A DNA stretch of 47,945 nucleotides, from positions 1 through 47,945 of the forward strand of contig SHZF01000034.1 in assembly GCA_009692425.1 (NCBI GenBank), in the 5' to 3' direction. Numbering within the stretch: the first letter of the stretch is position 1; each line of letters starts with the position of its first letter. The position numbers were made by a program, and so were the translations under genes. The notes beneath the pieces are model-generated. The model searched no databases, was not told the DNA's origin, and saw only the letters and a program-made list of their open reading frames with translations. Below, in pieces: positions 1 through 12,751 of the stretch. Origin of the DNA: Myxococcales bacterium. Its GTDB lineage: Bacteria > Myxococcota_A > UBA9042.

Positions 1-321
1 AACGCGGACTGCGGCTCGAACGACAACATGTACTGCGACCTGGAGCACCAGTGGATTTCGCGCGACGATGTGAAGAAGGCAGGCATCGTGCCGATCTGCA
101 AGAAGAAGAAGGCGTGCTTGCCGTGCGATTGGCACAACGACTGCGCCGGTGGCTTCCAGTGCACGAACCTCGGCGGCGCTGGCGTGGCGTTCAACGGACG
201 CTGTGCGGCGTCGTGCAAGGGCGACGAAGACTGCGCCGGCGGCAGCAAGTGCGTCGGTATGAAGAACTGGAAGGGCGCCGAGACAGGCGACCAGAAGGTG
301 TGCGAGCCCGGCTGCAAGTAG
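1..321 (+). CDS. C-terminal end of a Cys-rich secreted protein (5' truncated)
   Basis: The reading frame is open from the first base of the window and ends at TAG 319-321, so only the last 106 residues of a longer protein are seen. The segment holds about 16 cysteines, many in CxxC or short Cx(4-6)C spacings, with repeated 'DCAGG' motifs (near residues 52-56 and 77-81). The same kind of Cys module occurs in the N-terminal heads of the large repeat lipoproteins at 4871-10864 and 42344-45112, which suggests a related extracellular protein stabilised by disulfides. No catalytic motif is visible. An internal ATG at 28 is not a convincing start because the Cys pattern continues upstream of it. A strong hairpin plus T-run follows 30 bp downstream. 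Exact function unknown. Confidence 0.75.
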   Translation, partial: NADCGSNDNMYCDLEHQWISRDDVKKAGIVPICKKKKACLPCDWHNDCAGGFQCTNLGGAGVAFNGRCAASCKGDEDCAGGSKCVGMKNWKGAETGDQKVCEPGCK

Positions 322-350
322 CCGATCGCCACCGTCCTGCACGGTTCGTT

Positions 351-397
351 GCCACCCCGGCCAGGTTCCCCCACCTGCGCCGGGGTGGCGCGTTTTT
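351..397 (+). terminator. Rho-independent terminator
   Basis: A perfect 10-bp inverted repeat (GCCACCCCGG at 351-360 and its complement at 380-389) with a 19-nt loop is followed by GCG and a run of five T (393-397). It lies 30 bp after the stop of the Cys-rich gene and points in its direction. It also separates that gene from the convergent TonB-like gene. Confidence 0.8.
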
Positions 398-427
398 GGG
401 CCTGCGCTTGGCACTCCGGCTGCGCGG

Positions 428-1264
428 TCAGTCCAGGCGGAAGCGCACCGGGATCGTGAACTCGACCGTGCCGCGGCGCGCACCCGGGGGCGGCGCAGGC
501 CACGACGGCAGTGCAGGCCACGACGGCAGTGCAGGCCACGACGGCAGTGCAGGCCACGGCGCAGAGGCCTGGACGGCAACCACAGCGGCGGCATCGAGCG
601 CGGCGTGCCCGGAACTGCTCTCCACGCGGGCTGCGGCCAGGGAGCCATCCGCGCGCAAGGTGGCGAGCACGACGACGAGCCCTTCGATGCCCTGGCGTTC
701 GGCGCCGGCCGGATAGGCGAGGTGGTCGGCGACCGAGGCACGCAGGGCGGCCGCGTAGGCGTCCAGGTCGGCGAACGCGGTGGGCCCGCGGGGGCCATCG
801 GCCGGCAGAGCGGATACCGGCGCCAAAGGGGACCCGGCGGCGGGCGCGACGCCTAAAGCGGCGGGCGTGCCGGGTGCGGACGCCGCGTTGCCGGCAGGTT
901 CGGCGGCGATGGGGAGGGAGCCGGGGCCGTCGGGCGCGACTCCACGGGGCAGCGGCGCGGCCGACGCTGGCGCGCTCGGGGCCGCGGCGCGAGGCACCGA
1001 GGATCTGCGGACCTGGCGAGCGGGCACTCCGGTGAGGGCTGCAACTGCGGCAGCGGCGACGGGCTGGGGCGCGGTGACAGCGGCGGCTGCGGGCACGGCC
1101 ACAACCGACACCGTGCGCCATGCCACGGCCTCGACGACCACCGCGACGGGTCGGACGCGGGCCAGCTTCGGCTGGACGCGGTCCGCGGCCGAGCGCGCGC
1201 GCAGCGCCCACTGCAGCACGCCGAGGTGGAGGCCCGCTGACGCGACGAGCGCCAGCACCGCCAT
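428..1264 (-). CDS. TonB C-terminal-domain energy transducer
   Basis: 278 residues from ATG 1264. One hydrophobic N-terminal membrane segment (about residues 2-20) is followed by an Ala/Pro-rich periplasmic linker (30-165). A C-terminal TonB-type domain (about 180-278) includes '[13 protein letters not shown]', '[15 protein letters not shown]' and the final strand '[13 protein letters not shown]'. Proteins with this layout anchor in the inner membrane and contact outer-membrane receptors or other envelope partners. The open frame extends to 1666, but that part is antisense to the mutase gene and has no protein-like character, so the start before the membrane segment was chosen. A six-residue WPALPS repeat (residues about 237-254) sits inside the C-terminal domain, in the loop before the last strand. 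No exbB/exbD or receptor gene is nearby, so the partner is unknown. Confidence 0.75.
   Translation of the reverse strand: MAVLALVASAGLHLGVLQWALRARSAADRVQPKLARVRPVAVVVEAVAWRTVSVVAVPAAAAVTAPQPVAAAAVAALTGVPARQVRRSSVPRAAAPSAPASAAPLPRGVAPDGPGSLPIAAEPAGNAASAPGTPAALGVAPAAGSPLAPVSALPADGPRGPTAFADLDAYAAALRASVADHLAYPAGAERQGIEGLVVVLATLRADGSLAAARVESSSGHAALDAAAVVAVQASAPWPALPSWPALPSWPALPSWPAPPPGARRGTVEFTIPVRFRLD
495..558. repeat. 18-bp tandem repeat inside the TonB-domain gene
   Basis: The unit GCAGGCCACGACGGCAGT occurs three times without change at 495-512, 513-530 and 531-548, followed by a partial fourth copy. The unit is a multiple of three, so frame is kept and the protein gains WPALPS repeats. Confidence 0.9.
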
Positions 1265-1476
1265 GTGCCAGGATGCCAGCGCCCGCCACGCCGATGCCGG
1301 GTCGCGCGCGATTCGGGGGTCCGTGTCACACCTCCGCCAAGCAGTCGCTCGCTGTGAGCGAGCGTGGCGCTCGCAGTGCGGCACTGTCAATCGTTTGTTC
1401 GCGCTGCTTGCACCGCCGCCAGTGCTGGGCGATCGTGGACACCCCGCGCGGCCCGCGCCCACCGAAAGCTGCCACC
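1265..1476. promoter_or_regulatory. Divergent intergenic region with a perfect hairpin
   Basis: The 212 bp between the divergent TonB-domain and mutase genes must hold both promoters. It contains a perfect 8-bp inverted repeat, CGCTCGCT-gtg-AGCGAGCG (1346-1364), which could be an operator or an mRNA hairpin. No clear -35/-10 pair could be assigned by eye. Confidence 0.3.
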
Positions 1477-3180
1477 ATGCCTGCCGACCCACCCGCCGCC
1501 CCCGACGATCTCGCTGCCCCCGACGACCTGGTCGCCGCGCACGCCCAATGGGAACGCACGTTGCTCGTGCCCGCCCAGAAGAAGGCGTTGCGGCGCGAGG
1601 TGTTCCGTCGTTCGACCGGGGCCGCCATCGACCCGCTGTACCGGCCCCGTGCCGACGACGACGCAAGGCGCGCGGCCGATCGGGTCGGGTTTCCCGGCCA
1701 ATTCCCTTTCACCCGCGGCGTTCAACCGACGATGTACCGCGGCCGGTTGTGGACGATGCGTCAGTACGCCGGCTTCGGGACGGCCGCCGAGTCGAACGCG
1801 CGCTACCGCTACTTGCTTGGCCAAGGCCAGACGGGCCTGTCGGTGGCCTTCGACTTGCCCACCCAGATGGGCTACGACCCCGACGACGCGATGGCGGCGG
1901 GCGAGGTCGGCAAGGTCGGTGTCAGCATCGCCAGCATCGACGACATGCACCTGCTGATGGAAGCGATCCCGCTCGATCAGGTCAGTGTATCGATGACGAT
2001 CAACTCCACGGCGTCTACCCTGCTCTGCCTGCTCGTCGCGGTCGCCGAGGAGCGCGGCATCGACCCCAAGGCCCTGCGCGGCACGGTGCAGAACGACATC
2101 CTCAAGGAATACATGGCGCGCGGCACCTGGATCTACCCGCCCCGCCCGTCGATGCGGCTCATCACCGACCTTTTCGCCTGGTGTGCCGCGTGTGTGCCGA
2201 AATGGAACACGATCTCGGTCAGCGGCTACCACGTGCGCGAGGCCGGGTGCGACGCCGCGCAAGAGATCGCGTTCACGTTGGGCGACGGCATCGCGTACGT
2301 GCAGGCGGCGGTCGATGCGGGCCTCGACGTGGACCAGTTCGCCGACCGGATCGCGTTCTTCTTCAATGCGCACAACAACTTCCTCGAAGAAGTGGCGAAG
2401 TTCCGGGCGGCGCGGCGCCTGTGGGCCACGATCCTGCGCGAGCGGTTCGGCGCCCGACGCGACGAGTCGTGCAAGCTGCGCTTTCACACGCAGACCGGCG
2501 GCTCGACGCTGACGGCACAGCAACCGGACAACAACGTCGTGCGCGTGACGCTGCAGGCACTCGCCGCCGTGCTCGGCGGAACGCAGTCGCTGCACACGAA
2601 CAGCCGCGACGAGGCGCTCGGGCTGCCGACTGCGGATGCCGCCAAGCTGGCCCTGCGCACCCAGCAGGTCATCGCGCTCGAATCGGGCGTGGCCGACGTG
2701 GTCGATCCGCTCGCAGGCAGCTACCTCATCGAAGCGTGGACTGACGAACTGGAGCTGCGGGCGCGGGCCTACCTCGATCGCATCGACACGCTCGGCGGCA
2801 TGGTGGCCGCAATCGAGAAGGGCTACCCGCAACGGGAAATCCAGGACAGCGCGTGGCGCTTCCAACAGGCGGTCGAAAGGGGCGAGCAGGGCATCGTCGG
2901 CGTCAACCAGTTCGTCGATGCCGAGGCGGTCGCGCCGCCGGTGCTGACCGTCGATGCCCGGGTCGAGCAGGATCAGGTAGAACGGGTCCGCGCACTGCGG
3001 CAGCGGCGCGACGGCGAGCGCACCGCCGCGGCGCTGACCGAACTCGAAGAAGCGGCGCGCAGTACGTCGAACGTGATGCCGCGCATCCTCGAAGCCGTGC
3101 GGTCGCGCGCAACGCTGGGCGAGATCAGCGGCACGTTGCGCCGGGTGTTCGGGCGCCACGAAGAAGTGCTGGTGACGTAG
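1477..3180 (+). CDS. Methylmalonyl-CoA mutase large (catalytic) subunit without B12 domain
   Basis: 567 residues from ATG 1477, the length of two-subunit-type acyl-CoA mutase catalytic chains. It ends at '[16 protein letters not shown]', so the roughly 130-residue cobalamin-binding domain found at the C-terminus of single-chain mutases is absent. The TIM-barrel signatures are intact: '[13 protein letters not shown]' with Tyr97, '[14 protein letters not shown]', '[14 protein letters not shown]' with Arg215, and 'SGYHVREAG'. By counted spacing, Tyr97 and Arg215 match Tyr89 and Arg207 of the Propionibacterium enzyme, which favours methylmalonyl-CoA over isobutyryl-CoA as substrate. Function: adenosylcobalamin-dependent interconversion of (R)-methylmalonyl-CoA and succinyl-CoA in propionate metabolism. 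A separate B12-binding subunit must be encoded elsewhere. The frame is open back to 1120, but that part lacks homology-like sequence. A hairpin with a T-run follows. Confidence 0.92.
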   Translation: MPADPPAAPDDLAAPDDLVAAHAQWERTLLVPAQKKALRREVFRRSTGAAIDPLYRPRADDDARRAADRVGFPGQFPFTRGVQPTMYRGRLWTMRQYAGFGTAAESNARYRYLLGQGQTGLSVAFDLPTQMGYDPDDAMAAGEVGKVGVSIASIDDMHLLMEAIPLDQVSVSMTINSTASTLLCLLVAVAEERGIDPKALRGTVQNDILKEYMARGTWIYPPRPSMRLITDLFAWCAACVPKWNTISVSGYHVREAGCDAAQEIAFTLGDGIAYVQAAVDAGLDVDQFADRIAFFFNAHNNFLEEVAKFRAARRLWATILRERFGARRDESCKLRFHTQTGGSTLTAQQPDNNVVRVTLQALAAVLGGTQSLHTNSRDEALGLPTADAAKLALRTQQVIALESGVADVVDPLAGSYLIEAWTDELELRARAYLDRIDTLGGMVAAIEKGYPQREIQDSAWRFQQAVERGEQGIVGVNQFVDAEAVAPPVLTVDARVEQDQVERVRALRQRRDGERTAAALTELEEAARSTSNVMPRILEAVRSRATLGEISGTLRRVFGRHEEVLVT

Positions 3181-3225
3181 CGGCGCGCGGCTCTCGCTGG
3201 CCACCAGCGCGCCGTATGGTTTTCT
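3181..3225 (+). terminator. Probable terminator after the mutase gene
   Basis: CGGCGCGC (3181-3188) pairs perfectly with GCGCGCCG (3207-3214), followed by TATGGTTTTCT. A competing inner hairpin, CGCTGG-cca-CCAGCG (3195-3209), overlaps the right arm. The T-run is short, so the call is probable rather than certain. Confidence 0.5.
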
Positions 3226-3256
3226 CGTCGGCAATCAGGTTACACTGCGCGTCCTT

Positions 3257-3868
3257 ATGCTGTGCCACGCCGCCGCCCGCCTTTGTCTTGTCGCCCTGCT
3301 GGCCTTCAGTGCGGGCGCGTGCAGTCGGGCGCGGCCGGCGACTGGAACGTTGGCGTCGCAGACTGGCACGTTGGCGTCGCAGACTGGCACGTTGGCGTCG
3401 CAGACTGGCACGTTGGCGTCGCAGACTGGCGTGGCTGCACCGGCCGCTGCCGCGCCAGCGCATCCGCTCGAGATGGCCGCCACCTCGCCCGATCGCGCGG
3501 TCGCCATGGCCGCCATCCTCCAACTCTTTCCGCCCGACATGGACCCCGCCGATGCGCCGCGCCAACGCCGGTTGCTGGCCGCCATTGCGGCGTTTCGCGA
3601 GGGGTCGGGCAAGCTCGAACTGCTGTTGAACCGCGCGGCCGACAATGCGCCGGCGAGCCACCTGCCCGACTACGACGACTGGGTGTTGGCACTCATCGAA
3701 GACCCGACCAACGGCGACGAAATCCGCGCGACGGCCGTTTCGATCCTGGCGCGCCGCAAGGCCCGGCCGCAGTTGTTGCGGGTCCAGACGATGTTGGCGC
3801 GCGGCCCGCTGGTCAAGTTCCACGGCGAGTTCTTGACGTTGCAGGTGACGGACGGGCTCAAGCCGTAG
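3257..3868 (+). CDS. Small lipoprotein with GTLASQT repeats
   Basis: 203 residues from ATG 3257. A hydrophobic signal of about 20 residues ends in 'SAGAC' with Cys22 as the likely lipidated residue; this lipobox is not canonical. Four tandem GTLASQT heptads (about residues 29-56) follow, encoded by a 21-bp repeat, and then an Ala/Pro linker. The remaining 130 residues are helical-looking ('AVAMAAILQLFPPDMD', 'TNGDEIRATAVSILARRK') and could be a HEAT- or Armadillo-like fold, but no family was recognised. The next gene, a cyclophilin-type lipoprotein, starts 32 bp downstream on the same strand, so the two are probably co-transcribed. Confidence 0.75.
   Translation: MLCHAAARLCLVALLAFSAGACSRARPATGTLASQTGTLASQTGTLASQTGTLASQTGVAAPAAAAPAHPLEMAATSPDRAVAMAAILQLFPPDMDPADAPRQRRLLAAIAAFREGSGKLELLLNRAADNAPASHLPDYDDWVLALIEDPTNGDEIRATAVSILARRKARPQLLRVQTMLARGPLVKFHGEFLTLQVTDGLKP
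3341..3424. repeat. 21-bp tandem repeat inside the small lipoprotein gene
   Basis: Four consecutive 21-bp units (ACTGGMACGTTGGCGTCGCA plus a final G) cover 3341-3361, 3362-3382, 3383-3403 and 3404-3424. The first differs from the others at one base (A for C). A partial fifth unit follows. The unit keeps frame and encodes the GTLASQT heptads directly after the lipid-anchor region. Confidence 0.9.
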
Positions 3869-3900
3869 CCGACCCACCGCCCGCACCGGAGGCCCTTGGA

Positions 3901-4866
3901 ATGACCTGGATGTTGTCGGCTCTTGCGCCCGCAGGATTGGCCCTCGTGCTGACCCCAGTGCTCGCCACCGCGCTGCTGGGCTGTCAGGGGCAAGTGGTGG
4001 CGCCTGCGTTGCCGGTGCCAGCGCACACGACGGCCGAAGTCCTTGCGGCGGCGGCGCCCGACGACTTTCGCCCGCTGGACCCTGACGACGTGCTGGTGCT
4101 CGATTTCGCGGTCGGGCGCGTGGTCCTGGCGCTGACGCCGAAGTTTGCGCCGCGCCATGTGGCGAACCTCAAGGCCTTGGTGCGCCAGGGCTATTTCGAT
4201 GGCCTCGCGGTCGTGCGTGTCCAGGACAACTACGTCGTGCAGTGGGGCGACCCGACCGAGAAGAAGGATCTCGGCGCCGTGCCGCGCAACCTGCCGCCGG
4301 AGTACGAGCGCCCGCTCGCCAGCCTCCCGTTTGAGCCGCTGCCCGACGGCGACGTGTACGCGCCCGAAGTGGGCTGGTCCGACGGGTTCGCGACCGGGCG
4401 CGATCTCTCCACCGGCATGGCGTGGCCGCTGCACTGCTACGGTGTCGTGGGCGTCGGCCGCGACGAGCCACCCAGCACGGGCGATGCGAATGAACTGTAT
4501 GCCGTCTCCGGCCACGCGCCCCGTCACCTCGATCGCAACCTCGCGCTGGTGGGCCGCGTGATCCAAGGGTTCGATCAACTGACGGCACTGCCGCGCGGCA
4601 CCGAGGCGCTCGGGTTCTACGCCAGACCGGAACAGCGCGTGCCGCTGGTGCGCGCCCGCCTTGCCGCCGACATGGCCGAGCACGAGCGGCCCCGCTACTT
4701 GCTGATGCGCACCGACACGCCGACGTGGCGCGCGTTCGTGGCGTCGCGTCGGACCCGCCGGGAGCCGTTTTTTGCGGCGCCGACGGGGCGGGTCGAGGTG
4801 TGCAACGTGGCCGTGCCGGTGCGTGCCGAGGGCCCGGTCGTCGCGGCGCCGGCGCCATCCAGATAG
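3901..4866 (+). CDS. Cyclophilin-type peptidyl-prolyl isomerase lipoprotein
   Basis: 321 residues from ATG 3901, preceded by GGAGG at 3888-3892. The signal peptide ends in a good lipobox, 'LLGC' (Cys28), so it is probably tethered in the envelope facing the periplasm. A divergent cyclophilin domain begins near residue 60: 'VLDFAVGRVVLALTPKFAPR' and 'HVANLKALVRQGYFDG' match the start of the fold, and 'VVRVQDNYVVQWGDPT' corresponds to the usual 'FHRVIPNFVVQGGDP' with the catalytic Arg kept and the Phe-His replaced. An insertion follows. A later part, 'NLALVGRVIQGFDQLTALPRG', matches the end of the domain. It would catalyse proline isomerisation of exported proteins. It lies 32 bp after the small lipoprotein gene and converges almost end to end with the giant repeat gene. 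Confidence 0.82.
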   Translation: MTWMLSALAPAGLALVLTPVLATALLGCQGQVVAPALPVPAHTTAEVLAAAAPDDFRPLDPDDVLVLDFAVGRVVLALTPKFAPRHVANLKALVRQGYFDGLAVVRVQDNYVVQWGDPTEKKDLGAVPRNLPPEYERPLASLPFEPLPDGDVYAPEVGWSDGFATGRDLSTGMAWPLHCYGVVGVGRDEPPSTGDANELYAVSGHAPRHLDRNLALVGRVIQGFDQLTALPRGTEALGFYARPEQRVPLVRARLAADMAEHERPRYLLMRTDTPTWRAFVASRRTRREPFFAAPTGRVEVCNVAVPVRAEGPVVAAPAPSR

Positions 4867-4870
4867 GCCG

Positions 4871-10864
<5,994 letters not shown>

Positions 10865-10937
10865 GGCGGGGGCCGACTCTTGCTCCGCGGAAGCGGGGTT
10901 GCGGAGAGGCACAGGGTAGCCGCGGCGGGCGCGGGCT

Positions 10938-11183
10938 TCAACCTCTGGCCGTGAATCCGCCCACGGGTTCCCCCTCACCGCGATCCTGAGCGGCAGACCC
11001 GCGGCCCCAACGGAACCCATCTGAGGTCCCCGACACGGCGACGCCCGCGAAACCTCCGGCGAACCACCCGACCCTGCCCGCGACCGTGCCGCCCACCTCG
11101 GCGTCGACCAGCAGCCACCAGGCGCCGCGCCCGAGCGTCAGGTTGGCGTCTTGGACGGCCTGTTGCTTCAGTTCATTGGTCAC
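10938..11183 (-). CDS. Possible small ORF downstream of the barrel gene
   Basis: 81 residues from GTG 11183 to TGA 10938-10940, in the 352-bp gap between the barrel remnant and the giant repeat gene. The first 45 residues have codon use like the neighbouring genes and include 'ELKQQAVQDANLTLGRGAWW'; the last 30 are Gly-rich and unconvincing. The frame continues directly from the barrel gene after its TAG stop (11217-11219), so this could be decayed 3' sequence of that gene rather than a gene of its own. No good ribosome-binding site was seen. Apart from this the gap holds nothing recognisable. Confidence 0.25.
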   Translation of the reverse strand: MTNELKQQAVQDANLTLGRGAWWLLVDAEVGGTVAGRVGWFAGGFAGVAVSGTSDGFRWGRGSAAQDRGEGEPVGGFTARG

Positions 11184-11216
11184 GTACGCGCCGGGAAGCT
11201 GTTGAAAGTTGATGAC

Positions 11217-12350
11217 CTATCCGTCGGTGCCGTCGAGTAGACGGTGGATGGGCTTGGCAGGTGCCAAGCGGGTCGTCGATGGCGAACGCGGGGTGCCCGC
11301 GCGCCCGGGATCATCACTCTGTGGATGCACAGCGAACAGGTCGAACGCCCACGTGACGCCCACCATGCCCAACAACGGCACCTCGATCTGCTCGCCCGTG
11401 CTCCAGGTGTGGACGGGCACCTTGACGAACGCGTTCAGCGTCCACGCCGGCGCCGGCACCCACACCACGCCGCCGGTTGCGATGGCGTCGGTGCGCCCCG
11501 AGCCCTCGGCGCGGTCGTTGCCCCAGGCCGACGCCTGCTCGTGGTAGACCTCGGGCCGCGCCAGCAACCGCCACGCTTCGCCTACGCCGACGTCGACGCC
11601 GATGCCGCCGCCCGCACGCGCGCCTTGCTTGTAGCCATGGCCGTTGGCGTAGAGCGACGCGCGACCGAATGCGAATGCGTTCAGCCGCCAGCCGCCGAAC
11701 TCGACCTCGGTGTCGAGCGCGAGCGTCGGATCAACCGTGCCGCTGCCGAAGAACACATGCTCGTGCGCCTTGCCCGCCCGGCCGAGTTCGTCGGGGTTGG
11801 GCTCGGTGCCGCCAGTGGGCAGCGTGAATCCAGGCCGGGCGTCGATCCTCCATCGCCGCTCAGGACCGCTCTCGACGAGCCGCCAGCGCGCGCCCAGGCC
11901 GATGTCGCCAAGGCCGACCTTCGTGCCTTGCCGGTGGTGGATGCTCTCGAAGCCGGCAAGAACTGCACCGGTGGCGCCATGAAACTCCGTCTGCTGGCGC
12001 ACGGCCCGCAGCGGCAAGGACAACCTTGGTGCCAGCCACTTCGTCAGCGGCAGTTCGGCGTCGAGCGTCAGGTCGCCGAACGCCATCGTGGTGCTGTGGC
12101 TGGCGGCCTGCTTGGCGGGTTCGACGCCCGGTTCGAACTGGTCCGGCGGCACGTCGTGGCCCGTGTCCAAGCCCGTGCCGGCCAACTGGAGTCCCAACCG
12201 CAGCCGCCCCACCGTCATCTCGCCCGTTCTTGTCGCGCCTCCACCCGGGAGGTTGGGATTTCCTCACGCCAGTCACTGGCCGTGCGCGGCGCGCGCTCCC
12301 AGGACGGTGGTGGCAAGTGCCCCGGCGACGACGACAGCAATCCAGCGCAT
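11217..12350 (-). pseudogene. Outer-membrane beta-barrel protein, split by two in-frame TGA codons
   Basis: Codons 1-25 from ATG 12350 encode a textbook Sec signal peptide ('MRWIAVVVAGALATTVLG...AAHGQ'). They are followed in the same frame by TGA (12273-12275), two codons, and a second TGA (12264-12266). The same frame then stays open to TAG 11217-11219. From an internal ATG at 12218 it encodes 333 residues of alternating short beta-strand segments with Gly and aromatic residues ('GLGDIGLGARWRLVESG', 'FVKVPVHTWSTGEQIEVP', 'MVGVTWAFDLF'), typical of phenol-degradation 'MetA-like' or transporter outer-membrane barrels. Restarting at ATG 12218 would give a protein without a signal peptide, which could not reach the outer membrane. 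It is either a recent nonsense pseudogene or contains a sequence error. A 40-codon ORF upstream overlaps its start. Confidence 0.65.
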
Positions 12351-12472
12351 CACAGGCTCCGGGCGCGCTGAATGGTAGCGCGCAAGCTGGGCAGGTCGAG
12401 ACCGGCGATGGCGGCAACTCGGGTGCCGCCCCTGCCGTAGACCCGCGCAACGGTAAAATAAACACGCATCAT
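12350..12472 (-). CDS. Small 40-codon ORF overlapping the barrel gene start
   Basis: Begins at ATG 12472 (or the adjacent ATG 12469) with a strong Shine-Dalgarno sequence, GGAGGG, seven bases upstream, and encodes 'MMRVYFTVARVYGRGG' and a further 24 residues. Its TGA shares an A with the ATG of the barrel signal peptide (TGATG, 12348-12352), the arrangement of translational coupling. The product is basic and resembles no family known to me. It may be a real small protein or a leader that couples translation of the barrel gene. Confidence 0.4.
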   Translation of the reverse strand: MMRVYFTVARVYGRGGTRVAAIAGLDLPSLRATIQRARSL

Positions 12473-12721
12473 GGCAACCCTCCACCACCCGGCAGTTGCA
12501 ACTGCCCAAGGCGCAACCGCGCCAGTCGGGAACCCCGGGCGCCGCAAGACAGCGGAACGCCACGACCAGACGGCTAGATCAAGAGGACGGCAAACTGGGG
12601 GTAGAGCGGGGTGCGCGCGCAACCGTGACATCACCAAGCCGTGCGTGGCCGCAGCAACGCTTCTCTCGTCGCCCCCGCATGGGGGAAGCACACCCACGCT
12701 AGCACGGCCGTTGGCGCGAAG

Positions 12722-12746
12722 CGACCCTGCCCTCGGCAGTGGGTCG
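12722..12746 (-). terminator. Hairpin downstream of the methyltransferase gene
   Basis: CGACCC-TGCC (12722-12731) pairs with GGCA-gt-GGGTCG (12735-12746), giving a ten-pair stem with a two-base bulge and a three-base loop. It lies six bases past the stop of the minus-strand gene. No T-run follows, so intrinsic termination is uncertain. The rest of the 12473-12721 gap shows no other feature. Confidence 0.35.
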
Positions 12747-12751
12747 GCAAC

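Noticed and set aside
780-3234. Long open frames overlapping the mutase gene (plus 780-2744, minus 1387-3234)
   Set aside because: Both are shadows of the clear mutase reading frame and consist of Arg/Ala/Pro-rich sequence without recognisable domains.
12264-12275. Selenocysteine or TGA recoding in the barrel gene
   Set aside because: Two TGAs just after a signal peptide do not fit selenoprotein positions, and TGA is a normal stop in neighbouring genes. Nonsense mutation or sequence error is simpler.
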